Below are positions 7,984 to 15,247 of a stretch of DNA of 64,000 nucleotides, one piece after another. The translations under genes were made by a program, and so were the position numbers. The notes beneath the pieces were generated by a model. That model did not search any database. It had not been told where the DNA came from and saw nothing but the letters and a program-made list of their open reading frames with translations. Each line of letters starts with the position of its first letter. Position 1 is the stretch's first letter. Source of the DNA: an uncultured Collinsella sp. (lineage in GTDB: Bacteria > Actinomycetota > Coriobacteriia > Coriobacteriales > Coriobacteriaceae); contig CAAELE010000007.1 in the NCBI GenBank assembly GCA_900756765.1, positions 159,889 to 223,888 of the forward strand, written 5' to 3'.

Positions 7984-8946
7984 ATGCACGCAACTGATTT
8001 TGGTCGCACGCTCATCATCGCCAATCCAGCCGCCCAGTCGGGTGCGGCGCGCGAAGTTGCCGAGCGCCTGCAACGCTTTTTGGATATGACCGCGCGCGCA
8101 TCCCAGTTTGACTTGGTGCTAACCGAGCGCATGGGACACGCCAAGGAGCTGGCCGCCCAGGCAACGGGCTATCGCACCGTTATCGCACTCGGCGGCGACG
8201 GCGTGATCCACGAGGTCGTCAACGGGCTTATGACGCAGGATGAGGCGGTCCGCCCCACTCTTGCCATCCTACCTGTGGGCTCCGGCAACGATTTTGCCCA
8301 AACGCTCGGCATCGACGATTTCTCCGGCAAAGATTTTGGCGCGCTGCTCACCTGCGAGCTGCAGCGTCAGGACATCGGGCGCATTCGCTCATGGAGCCCT
8401 GCGAGCGGCAACGGCGAGGCGATCGTCGAGTATTACGACCAGACGCTCTCCGTCGGTATTGATGCCGCCATCGGCCTTGGCACCACCGAGCTGCGCAAAA
8501 AGACCGGTTTGACGGGCGCGCCGCTCTACACCCTCTCGGGACTTGAGCAGTTTGGCCTGCGCTATCGCAACTACCCCATGACAGCCAGCTTTGACGGCGC
8601 GCCCGCCGAGCGCGTGAGGGCGATCATCATGGCGATTCAGCTGGGCCCCACGTATGGCTCGGGCTATCGCATCTGCCCCGATGCCGATCCCTGCGACGGC
8701 ATACTCGACGTCTGCTACGCCTGCGGCCCCGTTCCGCGCGCGGTCGCCTTGCCCATGTTCCTTTCGGCCAAGGACGGCCACCATACCAAGTTGCCGCCGG
8801 TTCGCATGCGCCGCTGCCGCCATGTTGAGCTCACCTTTGAGGAGCCCGACTACCCCATCCAGGCCGACGGCGAGCCCGTTGTCGCCTCGCGCATCGAAGT
8901 CGACGTCCTTCCCGCCGTCCTCGAAGTCTGGCACCCAACCCGCTAA
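7984..8946 (+). CDS. Diacylglycerol/sphingosine-kinase-like lipid kinase (YegS/DgkB family)
   Basis: 320 residues from ATG 7984, which has GGGAG seven bases upstream; the ATG 24 bases earlier has none. The DAGK catalytic domain begins IIANPAAQSG. The ATP-binding glycine loop is ALGGDGVIHEVVNGL and is followed by PVGSGNDFAQTL. The C-terminal part is the expected beta-rich lipid-binding domain, ending in a conserved DGEP-type motif (QADGEPV). It would phosphorylate a membrane lipid such as diacylglycerol, recycling it into phospholipid synthesis. It is followed at once by a palindromic repeat; the clc gene upstream may be co-transcribed. Confidence 0.88.
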   Translation: MHATDFGRTLIIANPAAQSGAAREVAERLQRFLDMTARASQFDLVLTERMGHAKELAAQATGYRTVIALGGDGVIHEVVNGLMTQDEAVRPTLAILPVGSGNDFAQTLGIDDFSGKDFGALLTCELQRQDIGRIRSWSPASGNGEAIVEYYDQTLSVGIDAAIGLGTTELRKKTGLTGAPLYTLSGLEQFGLRYRNYPMTASFDGAPAERVRAIIMAIQLGPTYGSGYRICPDADPCDGILDVCYACGPVPRAVALPMFLSAKDGHHTKLPPVRMRRCRHVELTFEEPDYPIQADGEPVVASRIEVDVLPAVLEVWHPTR

Positions 8947-8957
8947 CCCAACCTAAG

Positions 8958-9020
8958 TTGCGGTGAAATAGGGACTGTTTATGCAGCTAGAGCCGCAAAA
9001 CAGTCCCTATTTCACCGCAA
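8958..9020. repeat. 63-base palindromic element, family A copy 1
   Basis: Arms of 24 bases (8958-8981 and 8997-9020) match at 23 positions when one is reverse-complemented; they begin TTGCGGTGAAATAGGGACTG. The element fills the gap between two convergent genes and may act as a two-way terminator. A second element of exactly the same length with the same ends lies at 29734-29796. Confidence 0.85.
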
Positions 9021-9033
9021 TTTATTGAGAAGA

Positions 9034-9414
9034 TCATTCGTCGCTGCCCGGCTTGCGACGGTTGGCCTTTTTAATCGCGTTGAAGTGCTTGTCGTTGAGC
9101 CTACGCTGGCGCGATCGCTGTGGCACTTTGGTCTTGACGCGGCGGCGCGGCGGACGGCCACGACGCTCGAGCTCTGCCCTCAGCTTGCGCAGACAGTAGC
9201 TACGATTCTGAAACTGGCTGCGGCTCTCGCGCGCCGTCACGACAATCCCCGTGGGCCCATGCTTCATGCGCACCGCCGAGTCCGTCGTGTTGACGCCTTG
9301 TCCGCCCGGGCCCGTCGCGCGAAACACCTGTACCTCACAATCGCGCGCCAGCTCCTCGACCGACATCTCGGCATAGCGCGCATACTCACGCCATCCCATC
9401 TTGTTCTCATCCAT
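9034..9414 (-). CDS. arfB: ArfB/YaeJ-like peptidyl-tRNA hydrolase (class I release factor domain)
   Basis: 126 residues from ATG 9412-9414, preceded by GGAGGTG at five bases. The catalytic loop GPGGQGVNTTDSAVRMKH carries the GGQ motif that hydrolyses the ester bond of peptidyl-tRNA. There is no stop-codon recognition domain. The basic C-terminal tail (RRRVKTKVPQRSRQRRLNDK...KKANRRKP) fits the ArfB mode of entering the mRNA channel of stalled ribosomes. Hence a ribosome rescue factor rather than RF1/RF2. A PrfH-like or other GGQ-only protein is possible. Confidence 0.85.
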   Translation of the reverse strand: MDENKMGWREYARYAEMSVEELARDCEVQVFRATGPGGQGVNTTDSAVRMKHGPTGIVVTARESRSQFQNRSYCLRKLRAELERRGRPPRRRVKTKVPQRSRQRRLNDKHFNAIKKANRRKPGSDE

Positions 9415-9439
9415 ATCAACACCTCCCCTCATACAAAAA

Positions 9440-9470
9440 ATGTGACAAAGGGACAGTCCCTTTGTCACAT
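9440..9470. repeat. 31-base perfect palindrome
   Basis: Two 15-base arms (ATGTGACAAAGGGAC and its complement) surround a single A. It lies between xpt and the arfB-like gene, ending 26 bases before the latter's start, followed on the minus strand by a T-run (TTTTTTG). It could terminate xpt transcription or fold in the arfB leader. Confidence 0.8.
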
Positions 9471-9497
9471 CGCATACCAATCGCTTGTGTTGCGCGC

Positions 9498-10076
9498 TTA
9501 GGCGAACGTAATCTCGCCGTTCTCGCAATCCATCTCGGCGATACGGGCCAGGCTCTCAACGCGGAAGCCGCGCTCGCGGAGCTTATCGCCGCCGCCCTGG
9601 AAGCCCTTCTCAACGGCGATGCCGATGCCGGCAACCTCGGCGCCCGCAGCCTCGCAAATCTTAATAAGGCCTTCGAGCGCGCAGCCGTTGGCCAGGAAGT
9701 CGTCGATAATCAGGACCTTGTCGCCCTCGGACAGGAAGCGCTTGCCAACAATGACCGGGTACTCCTTCTGCTTGGTGAAGGAGTAGATGGTCGTGGCATA
9801 CTGCTCGCCGTCGAGGTTGATGGACTGGGCCTTCTTGGCAAAGACCACCGGCACGCCGCCAAAATGCTGAGCTGCGATGCAGGCCATGCCAATGCCCGAA
9901 GCCTCGATCGTCAGGATCTTGTTGATCTCGACGCCCTCGAACAGACGGGCCCACTCGGCGCCCATGTGGTCGAACAGCTCAACGTCGCACTGGTGGTTGA
10001 GGAAGGCATCAACCTTAAGGACGTTACCGGCCTTTACGATGCCGTCATGGCGAATACGATCCTCAAGCTCCTGCAT
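9498..10076 (-). CDS. xpt: Xanthine phosphoribosyltransferase
   Basis: 192 residues, the usual Xpt length. It converts xanthine and PRPP to XMP in purine salvage. The sequence opens MQELEDRIRHDGIVKAGNVL and has the PRPP-binding loop VLIIDDFLANGCAL, with LTIEASGIGMACIAA earlier. AAGGGG lies upstream of the ATG. I looked for a guanine riboswitch in the 150-base leader and saw none of its conserved core. The gene is monocistronic or followed by the arfB-like gene across a palindrome. Confidence 0.93.
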   Translation of the reverse strand: MQELEDRIRHDGIVKAGNVLKVDAFLNHQCDVELFDHMGAEWARLFEGVEINKILTIEASGIGMACIAAQHFGGVPVVFAKKAQSINLDGEQYATTIYSFTKQKEYPVIVGKRFLSEGDKVLIIDDFLANGCALEGLIKICEAAGAEVAGIGIAVEKGFQGGGDKLRERGFRVESLARIAEMDCENGEITFA

Positions 10077-10233
10077 GGCGCAACCCCTTCTCGCGGCAAC
10101 GATACCGCGCGATTAATAAACGTTGTTCGATAGTCTACCACGGACCGACCCCCGCCCGCCCCACAAGCCACATCGCACCATAAACCAGTCTTTTTGGGAC
10201 GGCGCGAATCGTGGCAGACAGCCTCCCAACACG

Positions 10234-11538
10234 CTAATGGCGGGCGCGTATCTTCACTAAACGCACCATGGCAAGCGCAAAGCCCACTGCGGCCACAGCC
10301 ATAAGTACGTAGAACACCGAGCGAAAGCCGAATAGGAATACATCCGGACGGCCCGCAACAAAACTGGTCACGGCCTCGCCCATCGCCACGCTCATCTGCC
10401 CATACAGGATATGCGACGCCACCGTAATGCCCACTGCCATACCCGCATAGCGCGCCAGGCTACCCAGGCTGCCAGCAAAGCCGAGCGCTTCGCGCGGAGC
10501 CGAGCCCATGTACAGCGAGTTATTGGGGCTCTGGAAAATCGACGTACCGCACGACATAAACGCGACGCAACACACGATTACAGGGATAGAAGAGTGCTCG
10601 TCGAGCGTGCTTACCGCAAAGAGACCACACACGTACACGCCCAAGCCGACCGCCGTGGGGCCCTCACAGCCAACACGGTCCGAAACCGTACCCGAAAGCG
10701 GGCCGATAAAGGCATTCACCATCGGCAGCGCCAAAAAGAGCAGGCCCGAGATGTCGGAACCAAAGCCGTGGGCGTCCTGAAAATAGAACGGCAAAATAAA
10801 CTCGGATGCGCCAATGCCAACGAACACGATGAGCATACAGGCAAGGTTGATGGTGAAGGCCGAATTAGCAAAGCAGCGACGCGCGGCCTCCGCCAACGAC
10901 ATGGGGCGCTCGCCGGCCTTCGGCTTAACATGCGGCAGTGTGTAAAGCCCCACGATAAACGAGATGACGCCAATGGGCAGGTTGATGAGGAAGATGCTCT
11001 CCCAAGGAAAGCTTGCCACCAGCATACCGCCGAGCACGGGGCCACACATCATACCGAGGGCCACGAAAGTCGCGAGAATACCCATGGCACGGCCTCGTTC
11101 GCGCGCCGGAAACGACTCGGTGATGATACCCATGTTGTTAGCCATGGCCGCCGCGCAACCGACGCCCTGAACAATGCGTGCCAGAATAAGAACTTCGAGC
11201 GAACCCGAAAGGCCGCAAAGCAACGAGCCGACCGTAAAGACGATGACGCCCAGCTGGAATACACCCACCTTGCCGCGTACGTCACCCTGACGGCCAAACG
11301 GCAACATAGCCACGCATGTCGCAAGCAGATACACCGAGCTCACCAGCTGAATGCGATCGAGGCCCACGCCCAGCTCCTTTTGCATCACGGGCAGTGCCAC
11401 GGTCACGACGGTCGAATCCAGGCACACCATAAACGTCATGATGAGCACGGTAAACAGAATAGCCCATTTGTTCTTGCCATGGGTGTCGCCCTCTAGGGCA
11501 AGGTGCTCGCGGCGCAGCTGCTCTGCAGTTTTCTCCAT
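10234..11538 (-). CDS. MFS drug/solute exporter (DHA2-like)
   Basis: 434 residues from ATG 11536-11538, chosen because AAAGGA lies five bases upstream. It opens with a short basic cytoplasmic segment and then CLDSTVVTVALPVMQKELG, which resembles the first-helix signature of DHA2 multidrug exporters. The MFS loop motif FGRQGDVRGKV, ARIVQGVGCAA and a hydrophobic 12-14 helix pattern follow. It should export a small molecule using the proton gradient; the substrate is not predictable. It is bounded upstream by the metY terminator, so it has its own transcript. Confidence 0.85.
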   Translation of the reverse strand: MEKTAEQLRREHLALEGDTHGKNKWAILFTVLIMTFMVCLDSTVVTVALPVMQKELGVGLDRIQLVSSVYLLATCVAMLPFGRQGDVRGKVGVFQLGVIVFTVGSLLCGLSGSLEVLILARIVQGVGCAAAMANNMGIITESFPARERGRAMGILATFVALGMMCGPVLGGMLVASFPWESIFLINLPIGVISFIVGLYTLPHVKPKAGERPMSLAEAARRCFANSAFTINLACMLIVFVGIGASEFILPFYFQDAHGFGSDISGLLFLALPMVNAFIGPLSGTVSDRVGCEGPTAVGLGVYVCGLFAVSTLDEHSSIPVIVCCVAFMSCGTSIFQSPNNSLYMGSAPREALGFAGSLGSLARYAGMAVGITVASHILYGQMSVAMGEAVTSFVAGRPDVFLFGFRSVFYVLMAVAAVGFALAMVRLVKIRARH

Positions 11539-11560
11539 ATCCATCCTTTCGAGTGGCGCA

Positions 11561-11614
11561 ACGCAAAAACGGGGCCCCAATCGCATGCAAACAGTCGCGA
11601 TTGGGGTCCCGCCT
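11561..11614 (-). terminator. Terminator of the O-acetylhomoserine sulfhydrylase gene
   Basis: Minus strand: a long stem (13 of 14 bases paired, CCCCAATCGC core) with an 11-base loop is followed by GTTTTTGCG. It separates the gene from the downstream MFS gene. Confidence 0.85.
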
Positions 11615-11678
11615 ACGGAATCGGAACGAAAGGTCGCCGAAGCTTTCTGCCAGCATCGGCACCTTGTACGGAGCTAGC

Positions 11679-12962
11679 CTAGCACTGCGCAAGCGCCTGC
11701 TCAAGGTCGGCAATCAGGTCGGCCGTGTCCTCGAGGCCGCACGACAGGCGCACCATGTCGGCGGAAATGCCACAGGCGATGAGCTCCTCATCGTTCATCT
11801 GGCGGTGCGTGGCGTTAGCGGGATGCAGGCAGCAAGTGCGGGCGTCGGCCACATGCGTGGCGATCTGGGCGAGCTTGAGGCTCTTCATAAAGGTCTCGGC
11901 CGCCGCGCGACCACCGTTAAAGCCAAAGCTCACGACACCGCACGTGCCGTTGGGCATGTACTTCTGAGCCAGGTCATAGTACTTATCGCCCTCCAGGCCC
12001 GGATAGCTCACAAAGCGCACCTTGGGATGGCTCTGCAGGAACTTGGCAACGGCCAGGCCGTTCTCACAATGACGCGGCATACGCACATGCAGGCTCTCGA
12101 GCGAGCTGTTCAAGAAGAACGCCGCCTGCGGGTTCTGCATGGGGCCGAGGTCGCGCATGAGCTGAGCGGTTGCCTTGGTAATGAAGGCACCCTCGCGACC
12201 GAACTTCTCGGCATAGGTCACGCCGTGATAGCTCTCGTCGGGCGTGGTGAGACCCGGGAACTTGTCTGCATGGGCCATCCAGTCAAACTGGCCGTGGTCG
12301 ACGATCACGCCACCCAGGTAGGCCGCATGCCCATCCATGTACTTGGTGGTAGAGTGCGTGACGATGTCGGCGCCCCACTCAAAGGGACGGCACATCACGG
12401 GCGTCGGGAAGGTGTTGTCGACCATCAGCGGCACGCCGTGGTCATGCGCGGCCTTGGCAAAGCGCTCAATATCGAGCACGGCAAGGGCGGGGTTGGCAAT
12501 CGTCTCGCCAAAGACGAGCTTGGTATTGGGCTCAAAGGCTGCCTCCAGCTCCTCATCGGTGCAGTCGGGGGCGACAAACGTGCAAGCCACGCCCATGCGG
12601 CCCATGGTGTGGGCGAGCAGGTTATACGTACCGCCGTAGATAGCAGAGCTCGCGACCACGTGATCACCGGCACCGGCCACGTTAAAGATCGCGAGGAAGT
12701 TCGCGGCCATGCCCGAACTCGTGAGCATCGCAGCGGTGCCGCCCTCCATCTCGCAGATCTTGGCGGCAACCAGATCGCACGTGGGATTCTGCAGACGGCT
12801 GTAGAAGTAGCCCGACTCCTCCAGGTCAAACAGCTTGCCCATGTGCTCGGACGTGTCGTATTTCCACGTGGTGGACTGGTAGATGGGCACCTGGCGCGGC
12901 TCCGCATCGCCCGGATGATAGCCGCCCTGAACACATGTAGTTCCGATGGTCTGCTCGCTCAT
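11679..12962 (-). CDS. metY: O-acetylhomoserine sulfhydrylase / cysteine synthase family PLP enzyme
   Basis: 427 residues from ATG 12960-12962, with GGGAG six bases upstream. Cys/Met-metabolism PLP enzyme that makes homocysteine (or cysteine) from O-acetylated substrates and sulfide. Visible: PIYQSTTWKYDTSEH at the N-terminus, SRLQNPTCDLVA, the substrate-binding SSGMAANF, the aspartate in LMVDNTFPTP, and the PLP lysine in HSTTKYMDGH. Alternative functions in the family are cystathionine gamma-synthase and methionine gamma-lyase; length and motifs favour MetY. No SAM riboswitch is seen upstream, where a palindromic repeat lies instead. Confidence 0.88.
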   Translation of the reverse strand: MSEQTIGTTCVQGGYHPGDAEPRQVPIYQSTTWKYDTSEHMGKLFDLEESGYFYSRLQNPTCDLVAAKICEMEGGTAAMLTSSGMAANFLAIFNVAGAGDHVVASSAIYGGTYNLLAHTMGRMGVACTFVAPDCTDEELEAAFEPNTKLVFGETIANPALAVLDIERFAKAAHDHGVPLMVDNTFPTPVMCRPFEWGADIVTHSTTKYMDGHAAYLGGVIVDHGQFDWMAHADKFPGLTTPDESYHGVTYAEKFGREGAFITKATAQLMRDLGPMQNPQAAFFLNSSLESLHVRMPRHCENGLAVAKFLQSHPKVRFVSYPGLEGDKYYDLAQKYMPNGTCGVVSFGFNGGRAAAETFMKSLKLAQIATHVADARTCCLHPANATHRQMNDEELIACGISADMVRLSCGLEDTADLIADLEQALAQC

Positions 12963-13050
12963 ATCCAACTCCCTTACTTGGGTTTTGTTTTTATTCGGTT
13001 CACGATACCGCTACCCCGCAGCCCTCTCAACCCATCCCGCCGATAGGTTA

Positions 13051-13090
13051 TGGGACAAATTAATCAGGTTTATTTGTCCCAAATCTTAAG
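13051..13090. repeat. 40-base palindromic repeat, family B copy 1
   Basis: TGGGACAAATTAATCAG, then a variable 6-7 bases, then TTTGTCCCAAATCTTAAG. The GGGACAAA/TTTGTCCC arms form a hairpin. A second copy of identical length is at 25322-25361. It lies in the divergent gap between metY and the next gene. Confidence 0.8.
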
Positions 13091-13196
13091 AAAGTGTTCG
13101 ATGGCGAAAAACAATGAGATATGCACTGCGGTCTCGATAAGCGAATGCCCCGTCACGGGTACCATAGGCGGGTACACCGTAACCAAGGAGACAACG

Positions 13197-13643
13197 ATGA
13201 AGCAAATCGATACGGCCCAGCTCGACATCACCGCCTGTCAGGCTCAGGCTGCCGAATACCACGCCCGTGGCTTTAACTGCGCCCAGGCCGTCGCCTGCAC
13301 GCTCGCGCCCGCTGTCGGGCTCGACCCCCAGGTCGCCTTTACCCTCACCGAGGGCTTTGGCGCCGGCATGGGCGGTATGACCGAGACCTGCGGCGCCATC
13401 TCGGGCGCCGTGGCCATCATGGGCTTTGTAATGAGCGATGGCATGGAAAACCCGAAGACCAAGGGCCAGACCTACAAGCTGTCGCGCGAAATCGCCAAGC
13501 GTTTTGGCGAGAAGAACACAACAACCGTCTGCGGCACGCTCAAGGGCATCGGATCGGATAAGGGTCCGCTCCGCAGCTGCCCCGGCTGCATCGACGATGC
13601 CGTCGAAATCGCCTGTGATGTGCTAAAGCAGCTCGCCGAGTAA
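13197..13643 (+). CDS. C-GCAxxG-C-C family redox-type protein
   Basis: 148 residues from ATG 13197, preceded by AAGGAG at six bases; an upstream extension of the frame is unsupported. The family is named after its spaced cysteines, seen here as FNCAQAVACTL, ETCGAISGAVAIMGF and SCPGCIDDAVEIACDVL. These probably bind a metal or iron-sulfur centre. Members are common in anaerobes and their biochemical role is not settled. The gene stands alone, divergent from metY and convergent with the yigZ-like gene. Confidence 0.85.
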   Translation: MKQIDTAQLDITACQAQAAEYHARGFNCAQAVACTLAPAVGLDPQVAFTLTEGFGAGMGGMTETCGAISGAVAIMGFVMSDGMENPKTKGQTYKLSREIAKRFGEKNTTTVCGTLKGIGSDKGPLRSCPGCIDDAVEIACDVLKQLAE

Positions 13644-13655
13644 TCGACAGCAACA

Positions 13656-13707
13656 GTAAAACGACGGCCGGCGCGCTTAGGATCCATCCAAAAGCACGCC
13701 GGCCGTC
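13656..13707. terminator. Two-way terminator between convergent genes
   Basis: An 11-base perfect stem (13663-13673 with 13697-13707, GACGGCCGGCG) encloses 23 bases. On the minus strand it is followed by GTTTTAC, so it best fits the end of the yigZ-like gene, but it can also stop the plus-strand gene ending at 13643. Confidence 0.8.
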
Positions 13708-13711
13708 GCCG

Positions 13712-14347
13712 TTAGAACTCGGCAAATTCGGGAGCGCCGACCTCAATCTCCTCACGCCCCGCCATAAGCTCGCGCATCTTAGCGCAAAACGACTCCTGCT
13801 CCCCCGCCTTAAACACCAAATGAAGTGTCACGGCATCCGCGTACTCGGTATCCGAAACCTTGGCACCGGAATCCTGGGCCAAGCGAAGCACCTGCTCATA
13901 CTGCGGATAGGCCACATGCACGTCAACAGGCACGACACTCGTCATCTCGACGATCTGCCCGGCCTCCTGAGCCGCGGCCACCGCCGCTTGCGTCGCCGCA
14001 GTATAGGCGCGAACCAGGCCGCCCGGCCCCAACAGCGTGCCGCCAAAATAGCGCGTCACTACGCAGCAAACATTTTTGAGCTCCGCACCGCGCAACACCT
14101 CGAGCGTCGGCATACCGCTCGTGCGGCTCGGCTCACCATCATCGCTCTGGCGCTCGCGTCCATCGACCAAAATCCACGCGGGAACATTGTGTCGAGCGTC
14201 GTAATGACGCTTGCGAACCATCTCGATAAAGGCATTCGCCTCGTCCTCGGACTCAATATGGACCAGCTGGGCAATAAACCGGCTCTTGCGGTCCACAAGC
14301 TCACCCGAAACCTCAATATTCGATTGCAGAGTAAAATAGCTGTCCAA
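13712..14347 (-). CDS. yigZ: YigZ/IMPACT family protein
   Basis: 211 residues, normal length. The N-terminal Impact domain holds DRKSRFIAQLVHIESEDEA, the DDGEPSRTSGMP motif and VTRYFGGTLLGPGGLVRAYT. The C-terminal DUF1949 domain (VPVDVHVAYPQYEQVLRL...) has a ferredoxin-like pattern. The family is conserved from bacteria to man; eukaryotic IMPACT modulates GCN2, while the bacterial role is unclear, perhaps in translation or nucleic acid binding. It lies downstream of rnpB on the same strand, beyond a large hairpin. Confidence 0.9.
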   Translation of the reverse strand: MDSYFTLQSNIEVSGELVDRKSRFIAQLVHIESEDEANAFIEMVRKRHYDARHNVPAWILVDGRERQSDDGEPSRTSGMPTLEVLRGAELKNVCCVVTRYFGGTLLGPGGLVRAYTAATQAAVAAAQEAGQIVEMTSVVPVDVHVAYPQYEQVLRLAQDSGAKVSDTEYADAVTLHLVFKAGEQESFCAKMRELMAGREEIEVGAPEFAEF

Positions 14348-14445
14348 CGAAGCCCCTCAACAGAATAAAGCGAGCAACAAACAGCCTCAATAATACGATA
14401 ACCCTAGTAAAAAGAATGACAACGCCGATGATTCCGTCAACGAAA

Positions 14446-14550
14446 GCGAGAACCCGTCAGCGCGAGCAAGGTGCCTTGAAAGACGAGGGCATTGACCTTA
14501 TGGTCATGCCCGAAGGCTTGAAAGGCAGATTGCCGCGCTGACGGGTTCGC
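14446..14550. repeat. 105-base imperfect hairpin between rnpB and the yigZ-like gene
   Basis: The outer arms pair GCGAGAACCCGTCAGCGCG with CGCGCTGACGGGTTCGC, with a two-base bulge. A middle stem pairs GCAAGGTGCCTT with AAGGCAGATTGC at 10 of 12 positions. An inner stem pairs GGGCATTGACC with GGTCATGCCC around TTAT. The whole element is one long folded unit 13 bases from the rnpB 3' end. It may terminate rnpB or be an independent palindromic element. Confidence 0.75.
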
Positions 14551-14562
14551 AGCGTCAACAAA

Positions 14563-14927
14563 GTGCCGAGTGGGCCGATAAGCCGGGTTCTGTCGTGAAC
14601 GGTCATTTATCTTGTCTGCACGTTACCGTGCAGCTCCACGCACGCTACCCGAACGCGGACCGGGCCGGCCCATAGCGTTCCTATTCGCGCTTGCTCCGGA
14701 TGGGGCTTACCAAGCCGCCGTGTTGCCACGACGCTGGTGGTCTCTTACACCACCGTTTCAGCTTTTCCCTTTACGCCTTGCGGCGCAGGTGGGAGTCTTC
14801 TTTTCTGCGGCGCTTTCCGTCGGATCACTCCGCCCGGCCGTTAGCCGGCATCCCGCCCTCTGGAGCCCGGACTTTCCTCACGCGTGCTGCAAGCAGCACA
14901 TCGCGCGACCGTCTGGCCCACTCAGCA
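14563..14927 (-). ncRNA. rnpB: RNase P RNA, bacterial class A
   Basis: The catalytic RNA that trims the 5' leader of tRNA precursors. On the minus strand the 5' end has GAGTGGGCC, then GAGGAAAGTCCGGGCTCC, the conserved CR-I block. The 3' end has ACAGAACCCGGCTTATCGGC followed by CCACTC, which pairs with the 5' end to form helix P1 (12 base pairs). The length of about 365 bases fits. The exact ends are estimated from P1. It lies upstream of yigZ and downstream of the rpsA terminator. Confidence 0.95.
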
Positions 14928-15009
14928 GTGCAAGAGTGTAACACACCGTTGCCGCAGGCAATGGCACAACGCAAACGCTCGACACGATAAACCAAGAACC
15001 GCCATGCGC

Positions 15010-15126
15010 TACAATGGTCCTGTCGATGGGCAACGTCGTCAGTCGAGACGCGACCGCGCTCCGCACCCCTCCGTCTACTCGGTGCGTTCCCGCCTCCTCC
15101 CCGAGGCGGGATGTCGGCTTTTTTCA
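15010..15126 (+). ncRNA. Candidate small RNA with a terminator
   Basis: Between rpsA and rnpB, reading on the plus strand against both, a -10-like TACAAT (15010-15015) is followed about 75 bases later by CCCGCCTC-CTCCCC-GAGGCGGG (15089-15110) and TTTTTT (15119-15124). No open frame with a ribosome binding site lies between, and no known RNA family core (SRP, 6S, tmRNA) is visible. The eight-base gap between stem and T-run is long for a terminator and there is no clear -35, so this is weak. Confidence 0.3.
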
Positions 15127-15189
15127 TGCACCGACAATCCAATAGCCTGTGGACAGCCCGGCAGCATTGCGCATCTCGGCGCCAAATGC

Positions 15190-15221
15190 AAAAAGGGACC
15201 CGTCCATTACGGACGGATCCC
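15190..15221 (-). terminator. Terminator of rpsA
   Basis: Minus strand: GGGATCCGTCC-GTAAT-GGACGGGTCCC, followed by TTTTTGC. Eleven pairs with one wobble, 26 bases after the rpsA stop codon. Confidence 0.92.
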
Positions 15222-15247
15222 TTAAAACAAGTGATCGTCAAACCGAT

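Noticed and set aside
10077..10233. Guanine riboswitch before xpt
   Set aside because: The conserved loop and junction sequences of the purine riboswitch are missing.
12963..13050. SAM riboswitch before the O-acetylhomoserine sulfhydrylase gene
   Set aside because: None of the conserved S-box or SAM-II/IV core is visible; the leader is short and holds a dispersed palindrome upstream.
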